The position numbers and the translations under genes are program-made. From Antrodiella citrinella (lineage: Eukaryota; Basidiomycota; Agaricomycetes; Polyporales; Steccherinaceae): a stretch of 64,000 nt of DNA. Shown one piece after another: positions 36,196 to 48,659 of the stretch. The first letter of the stretch is position 1; each line of letters starts with the position of its first letter. The notes beneath the pieces were generated by a model. It was not told the DNA's origin. It saw nothing but the letters and a program-made list of their open reading frames with translations, and ran no database searches. The stretch lies in NCBI GenBank assembly GCA_004802725.1, contig SGPM01000078.1, positions 1 through 64,000 on the forward strand. The letters are read 5' to 3'.

Positions 36196-37699
36196 CTACG
36201 TCGAACAGAATCCAGAGTCGCTGAAGCGTTCCGTCGACTTTGACGTCGTCTCCAATCTGACGTTATCTGGCGAGCATCGCGGAATCAGATTATGTTTTTT
36301 GACCGTGAAGGTACTCTCATCAGAGTAAGCACTCACTGAAGTACGGATGAGCGAGCGCCTCTGCTGCAGTGAGCCGCTCCAGGTGGTCGTATCGCAGCAG
36401 CTTGTCGAGCAAGTCCAACGCCTCGCGGGACACCGTCGGCGGACCAAAGGCGTTGAAAGGCACCCTCGCATAACTGTGGCACGTCAACGCGTCGACCAGC
36501 GCGATATGTCGGAAACAATTAGTGCTCTCGGAAGAGTCGGACAACCGATTTGAGTCCTCACCTCTGCAAAAGTGCTCTGTTATCGGTCTGAATGTACAGC
36601 CCGTATTTCTCCAGGTAGCGCTCGAATGTGTCTGTTCCGAGGACCTTCAGGATGCGAAGGAGTTGGTCTTCGTTGTCCCGACCACGGAAGAAGGCTTCCT
36701 TGCGGAAGACCTGAAGCAAAATGACATCGTTATCAAAACTGACAGACAGGATAGACTTCTGAAGCTCACCATGGATGCTAACATGCACCCAACGCTCCAC
36801 AAGTCTAAGCTGTAATCGTACTTCTCATACCCGACGAGCAGCTCGGGGGCCTTCCAGTATCGCGAACCTACACGTACATGGTACTTTGTATCCGGATGGT
36901 AGAATTCGGCGAGACCCCAGTCGATGAGACGCAGCTAAATGGTTGGTTTTAGCGGCGTGGAGACTGGGAGGTATGGCAGTAGACTCACCTTGCCTCTCGC
37001 CCTGTCGTACATGATGTTCGCCGGCTTCAGATCACGGTGCATAATACCTCTAGAATGCACAAAATCCAAGCCCTGGATGACACGGTGGAAGCATTGTGAG
37101 CAGCGACCAAATCTGATAATAGCTTTTCCAAACGCACCTTCAACAACTGAAACAAATAATGCTTCATCTCGGTTTCAGTCCAAACCGGGAACAACTCCTT
37201 CCACTCCGTATTGTCGACATACTCCATGATCAAGCTGTTCGACCGCGACGGGCCGTCCTGCACGACGTCAAGCAGGCTGATGATATTCGGCCCCCCTGTC
37301 AGGTTGCGCAGAATCTTGACCTCCCGCTTGATCTTCTTCTTCATCACCGGCTTCAGGACCTTGATGATACATCGGTCCTCGTTGGACATGTCTACCCCCT
37401 CGAACACCTAACACACACACAACACAACAAGAAAAGGTTCAGGCAATGCGTTAGTCGAGGCGTGCGAGCCATACACGTACATGATACTCACCTCTGAATA
37501 TTTTCCTCCACCCACTCGCCGAACAATTTCATACCGATCGGGCACGTTCCAGTCAATATGCAAACGTTCTTAACGATCCCAGTCTCGTCAACAAAAGCCA
37601 TACCACCGAACAGCAGACCGAGGAGTGCCACTCACCATAATCGTACCACCCTGCGCCCAGAGACGCGTTCACATCGGCGTAAACCCGCGACACCGCCAT
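36196..37699 (-). CDS. Divergent casein kinase II catalytic (alpha) subunit-like protein kinase
   Basis: Exons read from 37699 give [20 protein letters not shown], then [50 protein letters not shown] and [56 protein letters not shown] and [20 protein letters not shown] follow. The Lys of the VIK-type motif, the HRD Asp and the DWG Asp (the CK2 version of DFG) are present, as is the basic KKKIKRE stretch, so the kinase is probably active. It departs from canonical CK2-alpha at normally fixed sites: [10 protein letters not shown] instead of HRDVKPHNVM, and GSRYWKAPE instead of ASRYFKGPE; the segment before the final helix lacks the usual SRK.W pattern. This suggests a paralogue, not the housekeeping subunit. 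The last short exon ends SDSGFCST at 36196. It is a Ser/Thr kinase by family; substrates unknown. Confidence 0.8.
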
Positions 37700-38316
37700 G
37701 ATCTCGCACCACCTGGAAAAACCTAAATACACTTGAGAAGGGGAGGGGGTATGCAAGAGAGGTCGTGGAGACGGAGGGTACCCTAGCCTGCACTCTCACA
37801 GTCGGGGGATCACGACTTGATGAAAGACACAGGCAGAGAAAGGTTGGGCATGACTCCGGCGTGCATCGTGGTCAAGGCGACCTTTCTCGCCAAAAGACTG
37901 TACCGATCTTATCTCTGCGATCTAGGCGCACTGGCTCGTATCTATCACATTGTTGAGAACAAGATCCGTTTGTTCTTCTTGGGTTTCTCGGACATTCCTT
38001 GGTCGATGGCTGGTTTTGGACATGTACCATACCATCCTACACCGTGCAATATATCTCCTGGACAGAATTACCTCAAACTGGCAGTGTAAGAAGCTTACAG
38101 CAGGTACATGAGACCTGCAGAAAGATCATGGTCCAACGTTCAATAAACTTTCGCTAGCCATCTCGTAGGCGGTGACCTAGGGTGACTTGCTATCCGCTCC
38201 GAAGACAAAGCGGATCATAGTCCATATGAGTACAGCATAAGAAGTACAGATTCGTTGGCACAACTCCATTGGTCACGGGCCTCAAAAGAGTCCGTGATAT
38301 TCCGCGAGGAACCCGT
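37700..38316. other. Spacer between kinase and otubain genes
   Basis: Holds the kinase promoter and the otubain 3' flank. A plus-strand frame near 37817-38089 has no family signature. Confidence 0.4.
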
Positions 38317-39484
38317 TCAATGTTTCGCCAGGATATCATAGTGTCCGGGGCTATGGGATCAGCCGTCAGCGGGCTGACAATAACACCACAGACAAAACTT
38401 ACCGATATAGTAGCACTGGTGGTGGTAGCGAACCTTCCTGAGGTGGCGCGATCTGAAATTCGACAAAGTTGACCGTGCCATCTGTGCCATGGCCGTCCAG
38501 GTAGGCGACCTGTATGCTGAAGTTGAGCGCCTTGGTCAACGCAGTAATTTGAACGTGGTCTGTGGTATCATGTAAGCTATACAGCTCCTGGAAACACGAC
38601 TAGATCTTACCTGCTTCTCTTCCGCACGCTTCTACAAAGTTCTCGCAAAACTCGCGTGGTTCGAGTTGATCCCCAATCTCTGGGTGGAACAAGAACGGGG
38701 CGTAATTATCCTCGTCCGTACGGATGGTCGCAGATGTCAAGAGCCGGAGGTATACGACGATGCTATTGCTGATCTCCGCGTTCTGGAACGCGCCGAGCAA
38801 TGACGACATGGTTAGCGTCTGTCCACCTGCTCCTGGCGTGAAGATGTGTTTGATGAGGTTCGCTAACGTATCATAGAAATCTTCGTAAACCAGCTTTTGG
38901 AATCCGGCTGCGGCCAGTATGTCCAAAGAAGATTCAAGAAGGCTCAGAGCCATGGAGGCCTCCATGTCCGGTTCTTGCGAGGTCATGAGACTTTCTACCC
39001 ATGCGAAACCCAAAGCTATGATCCAATGAGTTCATGACCCATGAGAGTGGCGTCACACCAAAACTCACAACGGTAGAAACAATCCCCATCGCCTCTCGCC
39101 CGTCGGAAATGGGTGTAGGCCTTCCCCGACAAATAGTCGATCTGTTTCAAGAACGTCGCCGATCCTCTCTCGTACTCTTCACGCAGCGCCGAGAGTGGCG
39201 CGCTCTCGCTCAGGAGCGGACGGGTGGATGCAGTCTCGTCGAGCACATTCTTCAAGCGTTTCCATTCAGCATCGCGACTCAGAAGCAGTGAGAAGTCAGA
39301 CCGCCAACCTGGGTCAGCCGGTCCAGTTCGTCGACGCTCAGCGCGTTGATATCGTCTGTATTTGGAGTCACATAAGATGAGAAACTATGCATAGATCTCA
39401 CGGTAAAACACACATACCATTGAGATTTTGTGATTGTGATGCAGTTTCAGCGGGAGCTGGTTCAACTGGTTGCGGTTCAGACAT
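38317..39484 (-). CDS. Otubain-type deubiquitinase (OTUB1-like, C65 family)
   Basis: Exons run from MSEPQPVEPAPAETASQSQN (start 39484) through DDINALSVDELDRLTQ, EYERGSATFLKQIDYLSGKA, RARGDGDCFYR, GFAWVESLM and REFCENFVEACGREA. They continue with DHVQITALTKALNFSIQVAY and, after the last intron, PGHYDILAKH (stop 38317). The catalytic Asp-Gly-Asp-Cys-Phe motif and the His of PGHYD match the otubain fold, and helix LLTSATIRTDEDNYAPF lies where OTUB1 has its ubiquitin-binding part. Otubains cleave Lys48-linked ubiquitin chains and can inhibit E2 enzymes; this is family knowledge. Introns are short and regular. Expected location is cytosol and nucleus. Complete by length for the family (just under 300 residues). 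Confidence 0.85.
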
Positions 39485-40231
39485 GTTCGAATTTAGAGAT
39501 GAAGGAGTACAACAACTGTACAAGTACAAATTTGTCTCAACGCGAGAGAGGTATGACCAAGAAGTGGTGACATCACATCACGTCGGCTCGTTCCGCCATC
39601 GCTACGATCATCTCTAGATTCACTGGATCTGCTTCAGATTCATTGCGACTCGTACTTAGCAAGAATAAACATATCGAACTCGGACCTGAACAAACTCCAG
39701 GTCATGAATTGTTTCCGCTTTTACTTCCTGCAGGCGGCATCGCATTTAGAAATCACTCCCGCAACAAATCGTTAATCGTATTGCAACTACACAAGCGGTG
39801 TCCGAGGACTAACTGTTCCCAAGATACCACCAAAACAACCAGGGACATATCGGAGGACACCCAAACAGCAGAGAGAGAGAGAGAGAAAACCCGAACCCAA
39901 AGTGAAATATCGTGTATGTGCGAAAGAAACGAGTAAATGAGCTCGATAAAGAATATGCCAAATGCCAAAACGTATGAGGTGACCCGAGTCAGAGTTCTTC
40001 TATCGTCCAAGCTCCACGTACAACAACAAATGAGAGAAAGAGACCAGAGAGGAAGCAATGAAACACCGTGGTTTACAAATACACAATATGAAGACATCAG
40101 GCGATTCGTATGAGGGAACCTACATGCGCAATGCAAAAATGTTCATGAGCAAATGAAGGTCCAATGTTCGCCGCATGCACAAGATATGATGAGAAGCAAG
40201 AACGCCAATGAAAAAGAAAACCCAGATTTTT
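39485..40231. other. Spacer between otubain and zinc-knuckle genes
   Basis: Holds the otubain promoter and the 3' flank of the next gene. A short (AG)n run occurs near 39867-39885. No gene is seen. Confidence 0.4.
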
Positions 40232-42455
40232 CTAGTCGTAGAGCCGGAGGACGTCGCCTTCCAATACAAAATCGCCACGGTCGGATATGGCCGACGCAGC
40301 TTTCGTTACTTCTGTAGTGTCAAAATCTTCATGTTTATCGAGAGGAATCGCAGCGTTGAGATATGTCACAAGTGTTGCGATGGTCAAGTCGTCAGAACGC
40401 TCGTAAGTGGTCTTGAAGAGATGCCGGATGGACTTCGAAACGAAGTCAAGCCTTCAGCATACGATCAGTTGTCTTGGACGTCCACTGTGGCCGATAACAC
40501 TCACCTTCCAGCCGGACTCTCCAAGTCAGCAAGACGTGGGGGCCGAACAATCTCCGCATCGACATCCATACTAGCTTCGTCATCGGCAGCAGCTTGCTGA
40601 GCCAAGAGCATCTTCCCATGTTGAACCTCCCGGTTCACACCGGCGATCCACGCCTGCTCTTTAGCTCTCCTCTTCTCTTCCCGCCTCTCCACCGGCGCCG
40701 GGCTCGCATTTCTTCATCAGTAGACGAATCGTCAGTCTCTTCACTTCCGGTGTTCTCCATCCCTTCGGACGACTTGGCATACACTTCCAGAGATTTCTGC
40801 AGCGCCGTACCCATTCCGCTTGCATCTGGTTCTTTCCCTTTCCTTCTTTGGCTAAGAAACTCGTGAGCAAGATGACGACGGAACACGAGAGCAACATAGA
40901 GCAACTCACTGCCTGTTCAGACATTTGCCACGATGCTGCACCCAAGGATAGGCGCAATAGGTGCTGTCCTGCCTGAGCTGGACCCACTTGCGGCAGATGG
41001 AACAGAAGACCTGGTTCGGCTGCACTTCACCGATGAGTGGGTCGGAGCGCAACGCTGCCTCGCGCTGTTCGGCATTACGACGACGAGATTCCTGTGCTGG
41101 AACAAAATTCCCTGGAGTAAGATCCTTGAAAGACGGTGACACCGCAGGTGGAGCAGGCACAGGAACTTGGGGTCGGGCGCGTGCGAGACTTGTTGATGAG
41201 GACGGATTCGAAAGTGCCGAAGAAGAGACGAGAGCCATGAGATGCTTGGACGGCGGAGGAACGCTGTCTATCGTTGGTCGACTGTAACGACGTGTGTGAA
41301 TAATCGTCTCACGTTAAGCAACGGAAGCACTTTACTTGCCTAGAAGACATTGACGGTGAGGTGGTCGGTCCATTTACTGAGCCTGGAGCCGGTTTCTGAG
41401 TGCAGGATGCACGGTGCTGGCTCCACTTCTGCACGGCTGCCAGATTGTCGCCTTTGCCGAGAACTACCCACTCTTCGCAATTCTTGCACTGGACTCGCTC
41501 GGAATCGAACCTCCGGACGTTTCGGTCATTCGAGAACAGAACACTGCGATCATCTCCAGGATGGGAATTCTTGGCGCTAAACGGACGGAATAGACAAAAT
41601 AGTGAATACCTGGCCGTAACATGTCTAGAAGTGAGATCGTGACACTCACACTCGCTTGGTAAGACAACTTCTTCTGTGTGCGTCCCAGGGAATCGAACAA
41701 TATGTCGAGTTGGGGCGCAGACGAATCCACTTGTCACAGCACGCGCACAAGACGCGATACGCTTCGAACTGTCCAACATACGGATCGTCTCGGAGGTAAG
41801 CGATGCGCTCCTCCTCTGTCCTCTTCGGTCGTCGTCGTTTTGACGACTGAGGCTGAGCGGCCATTTCGGGCAGAGGCTCTGGGGGTGGCGACACCGTTTT
41901 GATAGCGTGCTGCGTCGCATTCGGACTGGAAGACGGCATCATGCATCAACACGTAAAAAGACCGAGCAGGACCCAAATGTCAACATACCACTGAATGCGA
42001 TGTGCATCCCAATGCTTCACGGTGAAGGTGCCAGAGGCCTCATCTCGGAATGAAATGCCTTCTCCGCAGGCTTCGCAGAGGACGCGCCCTGTTTCGTACT
42101 CATCTTTGTCTGTTTGAGTGCTATTAGTATCGACGCTCTCTGACGGAGGAACGGGCGCTTCGGATTGATTAAGCGCGCCTAGAGGAAAATCGCCTGCGGG
42201 AGGGTCCTTGCGCTTTTGCGGTACCCTGCACGATGTCAATAGGCAACTCCTCAATTGCGAACGCAACGCAACGCTTACATAGACGACGGTGATGGCACAG
42301 ATGTGCTCGCACTGGAGACGACTGCCTCTGCAGCATGCAGTGGAGCCTCAGGTTGAGACACAGGCTGGACCGTTCTGTTAAAGTACTTTAAGTACACAAT
42401 TACTGCCGGGGCCTCGATCCGGCCTCAATAGTAACATTACTCACTCTATCTCCAT
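40232..42455 (-). CDS. Protein with four zinc-knuckle-like repeats and a winged-helix-like tail
   Basis: A tiny first exon (42455-42445, MEIE) splices into a Pro/Ser-rich leader. Four repeats of pattern C-x2-C-x(20-24)-H-x3-C follow, with a conserved W/I after the second Cys and W-x2-H-R near the end: LCEACGEGISF..HWDAHRIQC (final Cys completed across an intron near 41992), LCACCDKWIRLR..WDAHRRSC (about 41760-41660), QCKNCEEWVVLG..WSQHRASC (about 41500-41410) and FCSICRKWVQLR..WVQHRGKC (about 41010-40930). Then comes an acidic, Lys/Arg-rich coiled segment, and a C-terminal 80-residue part (SDDLTIATLVTYLNAAIPLD, TEVTKAASAISDRGDFVLEG, LRLYD) that looks like a small winged helix. No named family is recognised. 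Similar repeats are, from memory, seen in other mushroom genomes. DNA or RNA binding is an inference from the zinc-knuckle layout. Confidence 0.7.
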
Positions 42456-45148
42456 CTCTGCCTGTCAGATAGCACCGCACAAGGTACGTCTCGTATGTTT
42501 CGGATGCGGCCACGGGTGTCGGATGCAAGAGTGAGACACAGACGGAAGACGGGGAGGGGACACGGCCAAGAGGTGTTTGGACGTGGAAGACGGTGTTATA
42601 AAATGGGCCACAAAAAAGAAGCAGAAACATTTGAATGGCGGACCAGCCGGAATTTCGAAAAACAAACACAAAACATCATTCCCAGGGACTCGTGAATCAG
42701 AGCTGCGAATAAAAAGGCCTCTGCATGCCCAAAATGGGATACGGCGATGTCTGGAAAGCTTGCGTCGCACTCGTCGAAACCACATGGTCGCCACTCTACT
42801 TGAAATGATTGTATAACACTAGACTCAGGAGCCCCGGTGCATGATGGAAGGTGCGTAGCATAGCCATCCACTTCGTACTTGAGGTTATACATAGCTTGGG
42901 CCCTGCATAGGCCCTGCGGTATTCATATGTTCTCATCTGGCTTTTGATCGTCAATGTCCTCTGATATATTCCGCCGGCTTCGTCCTGTTTGGTAAGGTCT
43001 TTGCCTGGAACCCTTTCGCATCTCTGTCACGGATTGGGTTGATCATTCATAACAGCTCGTGCACTAACACTGCCCAGGCCGCCAGACCCCGCACCAACTC
43101 GTTCCCCGTACCGGCGAGGGGTCAAAGTTGCTCCTTCCGGCACGGTTCCTTGGAATATTTCCCTCAAACAGGTCGACACTTAAGTTCGGGAGAGGACATT
43201 GTCTCTCCCTTTGCCGCATCCAGCTGGACGACTTTGTCAAAGTTTGCTCTGGTGCTCGCGCCTTCGGGCCTTCCAACAGAAACATATACAACCCCGGTTC
43301 TTGCGATTCCTTGCCAAATTGCCCGGATGGCGCAACACATCATGAGATCTGATCCCAAAACATCAATATTTGTCGCTCCGATAAAGACAGAATGAAAGTC
43401 AACTTTGTGTCTTCTGAAATGCTCCGATCGCGTGTTAACCTCAACAAAACAAGATATGTCTAGCCCAACAGACCACCGCCTGGTATCGCACCAGATCATG
43501 TTCTGACATCGCTCCTTGAGTCTATTCGACGCTGTCGTGACGATGGACATGTTTCGACCCGCTTCTCCTTGGCTTTATGTAAACTACCTAACACGCGACC
43601 ACAAACGGTGAAGGTGAATGAAGTTGAAAAATATCTCGATCGCGTTTCCATCACTCTGACTCTTTCGACAGCACCTATAATATATGGTCAGAAGACTCAG
43701 AACATGCAACGCGCCCCAGATATCTACTGCAATTAACCAGTCTCTGAATACAGTGTGCCGGCAGCACATTTGGATGGTTCGCACCCAGCTTATGTTTCAA
43801 TTAACTTTGAAAGTAGAACACCGACAGGCTCAGCTTTGGGAATAGTGACGCCTTCTGCGAACAAACCTGAGCGCATCTACGATGTTTATTTTTCTGGGAC
43901 TGGGAATTCGTCCGAATACCTGTGCTATTCGTCAACACCGTCAACACGTGTAGGACGTGTGCATGTGTGGCCGTGATCCATCACACACACACATCTCAAC
44001 ATCTTGCATTCTCCGTGCCCGTTAAACTTACTGTCAACTAAAGCCCGGGGACTCTAGACACGCAGCGTTCAATCGCCGCACCAAGGCTGGACCGAAGAAC
44101 GCTGAGTCTGGTCTTTTCACCTTGAAGTTCCTCACCCCTTCTTTCGGAATCTTTCCGACCCATGTCCGGCACAGTCCCTATGTTTTTCTGTATGTATGAG
44201 TAGCGTCTGTGATTCCGAATGTATACGACCACGGACATATCATCGGAACCATTTTTGCTTGGTATACCATCTAGATGTCGCATTCATACGTCGGAAGTGC
44301 GACGGTCTGTTTCACGAATCACTAGATATTAGACATGATCAGTTCCTCATCGATGTGTCCAATCAATCCAGACCCGAACCAGCCGTTATGTTGCTCGCAG
44401 ACTCTCTGACAGATTCAGAAAACAGATTCAAGAACATATTCGACCCCTGCAGTTTGACCGTCCCGGTCCTCCGATCCCGTGTCGGAGACGTAAAAACATT
44501 AATCAAATATTCAGGCCTCAGGGCATTCGGTGGGTTGACAGTCACCTGGCGCACCTCCGTCGTGGCGTTGAGACAGTCGTGTCGATATTCTAGCCCAGAA
44601 GGCTCGCAGGGTAACCTCACAATTAGCACAGTATCGTTCAATGAACGATCGTTTGCGTGCAACACCGCGCGTGTCTGCGGACGAATGAAATGAGGCGTTG
44701 CGTCCATCTGCTGATCGGGATTCTATGAAGACATGGGCTGGGCCGCCCACATCACATGCTTGAGCTCGCCAAGACCTGATAGAATAGAAAGGATACAGAA
44801 GACCAATAACATTTGCGCCTAAAACCCGAACATTGCAATGAGAAGCAGAAACAGCAGTCGAGAAAGAGACAGGAGGATCCCAGACCTCTACACAGGCGAA
44901 ACCTAGATATCGGAAAACCCAATGTCCATCCGAACACCACCGCTACGCCGCGGCTGCCCCTACCGGGCGACCTGGAGCAGCTGCGAGTCCGTAACAGGGC
45001 CTTCGGTTGCGAAAGAGCGATGAAGCACGGGGAGACCATTTATGGCTGCCAAAAATACTGCGAGGGGCACCATATGGCACATTCTCATGGACACATAGCG
45101 ACGGGACTTGAGAGGACTTGAAGCGGTTGTGAACGCCGCGCCGATGGA
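42456..45148. other. Long spacer, no gene recognised
   Basis: Many frames of 60-130 codons on both strands, none with a family signature or clear splice structure. The longest of interest is at 44363-44707 (-), with LIVRLPCEPSGLEYRHDCLN, possibly a relic. The stretch 44752-45148 should be the 3' flank of the GLTP gene. A GC-rich block occurs near 44940-45000. Confidence 0.35.
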
Positions 45149-46132
45149 TCAGACTTTGCCGTACCCGCCTTGCTCGAGGAACTGTCGTATACGAGTGACG
45201 ATGGCCTCCAAGCCGTCGAGCCACACCGCCAGCTGCGCATCGAACTCTTCGTGTGGCGCACCCTGGGCCACGCGGTCGTAAAAATCGTGGCGATGAGGGA
45301 CGGCGCGGATGGCAATCTGTGTGAAGAACCGACGGGAGACACGTCAGATATGTGGATATTTGTCCGGAGAGTTTGTGGACGACGTACGGTGACTACGGAG
45401 CGAATGATGAAGGTGTGGTGGTGCTTGAGGACGACGTCGTACGAGCGCTTGAAGCAGACGTGGAGCTCAGCCTTCGGATCTCGCTGCATTTCTTGCAGAG
45501 CCATGCAAGTGAAGTAGAGGCCTCTGGAATATGAGGTTTAGTACGGCGGCCAAGGTCATGAGGCGATTGAAGGGGGGGTGGAGGAGGCGAGCGTGTCGTC
45601 AGACCACTGTAGTATATATAGACGAATACGAGGAGTCACTAACCGAATAAGCCGCACCAGACATGCCGTACCGTGTCGTTGGTTCTCACTGACCTCAGTG
45701 GCAACCAGATGCTCTAACGTTGTGGAGCCCGGGGACACCTGATACCTTGCCCGGACACCCTGTATGGTGCGTGAGCGTGAGACAAAGAAAACACACGGCG
45801 AGGATAGAACCCAGGCGAGAGCCATGGCGCAGTAGAAAACGCACTCACCCCGATGTTGTTCCTCAAATCTGTCTGCACAAAACCGAACACGCCGCTGCCC
45901 AGGAGGTCTGTGGTTGGGATGATGGTTAGGTGCGAATAAGAGGTAAAGCGAAGGACAACCTACCGAACATGTTCACAAAATCATCTGATGCGCTGAGAAA
46001 TGATGCAATATCTACACCGTTCTCTGTGGTTGACACGTCTGCGAAAGACTGTTTTCGGAGGTGAATATTGTGGTGTGACCCAATCAGATGGAGCAAAAAC
46101 CATACCTTAGCAGTTCGAAAATACGGAGCCAT
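45149..46132 (-). CDS. Glycolipid transfer protein (GLTP domain)
   Basis: Short exons join to a protein of about 200 residues: MAPYFRTAK (46132-46106), SFADVSTTENGVDIASFLSA, FVNMF, a middle exon with GVFGFVQTDLRNNIG, GVRARYQVSPGSTTLEHLVA, RGLYFTCMALQEMQRDPKAE and FIIRSVVTV, then AIRAVPHRHDFYDRVAQGAP and ending QFLEQGGYGKV (stop 45149). This is the GLTP layout: the ENGVDIASFLSA..NMF helix, the DLRNNI motif with the conserved Asp and Asn that hold the sugar head group, and the C-terminal AP..A.W helix. GLTP proteins move glycosphingolipids between cytosolic membrane faces. The first intron (GTATGG..AACAG) and the last (ending CACACAG near 45320) are clear. A TATATATA-like run at 45610 lies inside the gene and is not a promoter. 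Confidence 0.85.
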
Positions 46133-47542
46133 AGGAGACCGTGAAGCAAGTTTGAAGACAGACAAGACGGAAGGCCTTGCGTATGGCCGACGCAGCAACC
46201 AAAAATGGAGGCGTGGTCACCGCGAGGTGCGGAGCAAACTCGACAATGAGCGGATGTTCGTGGTTCCTTCGGCGGCTGCCGGCTATGGGAGTCCGCTTTT
46301 GTGTTATTTAACATTGTGTGATTCACACCAATCACCAACTGTCTTGGCGAATCACGAAACGCAGAATTCTTGTCCTTGACTGTTTAAACACGCCAACTGA
46401 ACTTGAACGACATCCAGAAGTTGCCTATTCCAGACCGGTGGGACGTGTCAGAAGAGATCCTGATTCCTGACTTTTCCTTTCCTTTTCTTACTTATATACT
46501 TATAATAATCTATATAACCGGTTCTACGCGACAATTGGATCTCGCCTGCAGCCTCGTTACCTTCAAGATTATCTTTAGGCAGTCGGGTCCTTGCGTGCGG
46601 CGTCTCTGTTAGGTGCACCCAATGTCAAGAATTTATGGCTAGCGGCATGCAGCATGCTGTGATTCTAAAGTCTAGAGACTCTAGACACCCACTGCCCAGA
46701 CTTCGTCGCAAGTACGTACAATTTGAGGGTGAATGAGACACACGCCGGTACGCTGACAAGGAACCTTTCCACCAGGAACTGACATGGTCTCCACCCCGTT
46801 AGTAGCAATCGCTACAGTCTATCCTATTCTCAGGCTACCGGGTCCCTCACTGTCCTCACTACGTTCAAGTCCACTCAGCACCGGAATCGTAGAGACTGGG
46901 TAGCAATCGACGCAACGAATATGCAGGTTCGCCTCGATTTATATGTTCACGATGTACACACTTTGAGGTGTGTGTCTCATCTTCTTGCTTTTCAGGACAA
47001 CCCGCCTCTCCAGCATGACGAGACTCAAAATAAACTTCAAGCGACGCGCCCGTCACATTGTCGAGTCACGTCGCCAGAGTCTCATTTCTTCTCTTAGATA
47101 GTACCAACAGCGGTGAGCCATGGTCTACTGCACATTATCTGGCAGCTCTTCAGACTGACGTGTAAAATTTCCAGACGTCTACTGGACGTTGTATACCAGA
47201 GGCTAGCATTCAGCTGAACGTAGGTATTCCTTCAGTGCGTGATTACCCGTTATTCAACGTTCAATACTGACCACACGCGTCAGGTTGTAAGCTGTGACGA
47301 GGCTACGCCGCTGACAGGCTTGGCTGCGCGCTTCTCACGTGACCGTGTCGGGATGACATCACTCTGCTTCTGCGCGGATGCAACTTTGAAGTGGATCGGC
47401 GACTTCGATACGCAGTCACTAGTCAGCCTTGACCAAGGCTGTGTGCAATCGGCCGTCGAAGCCGGTGGGCTTTTCGGGAGGACATAAACACGGCTCTCCG
47501 CAGCTAACGATTACACCCTCTTCTCCTTCTTGACCACCCACC
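46133..47542. other. Spacer between GLTP and the small membrane protein gene
   Basis: Contains the GLTP promoter and, near 47500, the promoter of the next gene. No coding frame with family signature is seen. Confidence 0.4.
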
Positions 47543-48288
47543 ATGTTCGTAACAACCTCAATACTCACTGTGCTTTCATTGTCGCTCCCTGCGTTCGCCC
47601 AGTTCAATAATGGGTTTGACAATGGGTTTCGGAACCGTTCTCTCGCTGGATCTATTATTGCGGGCATCGTCGTTGGTACGTCTGAAATCGATCTAGCACC
47701 ACAGTTGGTCATCGTGTGCTCATATTTCATGCAGCGGTAGCCGTTGGTGTCCTGCTACTGCTATGCCTTGCGATGTCATTTCATCGTCGTCGCAATGGAC
47801 AAACCATACTGCCAGGATCTGCTGGTCGAATTGGAGGCGGTTTCGTCCGCCCGACCGCACCAAGCACTAACTACAATAATGGGGTTTACGGCAATGTATA
47901 TGGACAGCGGCAGAGTGCAGGGTATAATGTTGACCAGCGGTATCCTGCTTCGCCTCCGCGTTCCAATACACCCCCACCTCCCCCGCCATATTCTGGCAAA
48001 TCGGAGAATGGCGCTCCTCAGCCAGGAGGATTCGCTCCGCCTCAGGGACCCCCTCCAGACTTTGTGCGTCTCCATTATATGTGCGAGTCGCTCAATAACT
48101 AATGTGAGTAATGTATACAGCCCAAAGAGAACGATGCTCCGCAGCCCGGCGGCTTCGCACCGCCACCAGGACCACCTCCTGAAGCGCATCTCAACAATGA
48201 GGCACGTTTTTAAGACATCGACCTCGTATCTCAGAAGCTTATCAGTCATTCACAGGGTCGGTTCTCGTGGTTCAAAGCGAGCCAGTGA
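47543..48288 (+). CDS. Small signal-peptide/transmembrane protein with Pro-rich tail
   Basis: Four exons (47543-47675, 47735-48063, 48121-48201, 48256-48288) give 191 residues in frame. Residues 1-20 are a signal peptide ending at the AFAQF site. A short Asn/Gly/Phe-rich ectodomain follows, then one transmembrane helix (about residues 38-58, SIIAGIVVAVGVLLLLCLAM) with a basic stop FHRRR. The cytoplasmic tail is rich in Pro, Gly, Asn and Tyr, with PPPPPYSGK and two copies of (N)(G/D)APQPGGFAPP.GPPP. It ends LNNEGRFSWFKASQ if the last intron, GCACGT..CACAG, is used; that donor is GC, not GT. Without it the protein would stop after EARF. Pro-rich PPPY-type tails often recruit WW or SH3 partners; the function here is unknown. 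Confidence 0.65.
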
Positions 48289-48659
48289 GCGCAGGGTCTT
48301 CAGGCTGTAATTTAGACGATCGAGGGGTTAGCCTCCCTCTGGGATACATCATGTAGCATTGCGACGATACCCTTCGGACTTGTTTTTGTGTAGCATACTT
48401 ACTGTAGCGAGCAGCTGTAATATAAACGTACAGTTCACGGTGTGGCGCCATGAACACCATCAGTAAGCTTAAGGTAGCTGAGACTCGAGAGATTCGATAT
48501 TCGGCATCTTCCGCATCTTCCGAGCAGGTCTGTCACGTGGTGCGTGTTCAAATCTCTTGTCTCTGTTCAGTGTTGTCTTCCTCTCACAACCTCTTATTCT
48601 TCTCCCCGCTGGATACCTCCTTCCACCGTTTGTTACGACGCGTTAGCTGATCAGGTGTT
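48289..48659. other. Spacer and promoter of the coiled-coil gene
   Basis: No gene is seen. Pyrimidine-rich sequence from 48560 to 48650 precedes the next ATG, as is common in fungal promoters. Confidence 0.4.

Noticed and set aside
42456..45148. Several frames of 75-165 codons as genes
   Set aside because: Amino-acid make-up is random-like, they overlap on both strands, and no splice-supported extension or domain was found.
45608..45618. TATATATA box as promoter
   Set aside because: It lies within the GLTP gene between exons and has no gene start at a fitting distance.
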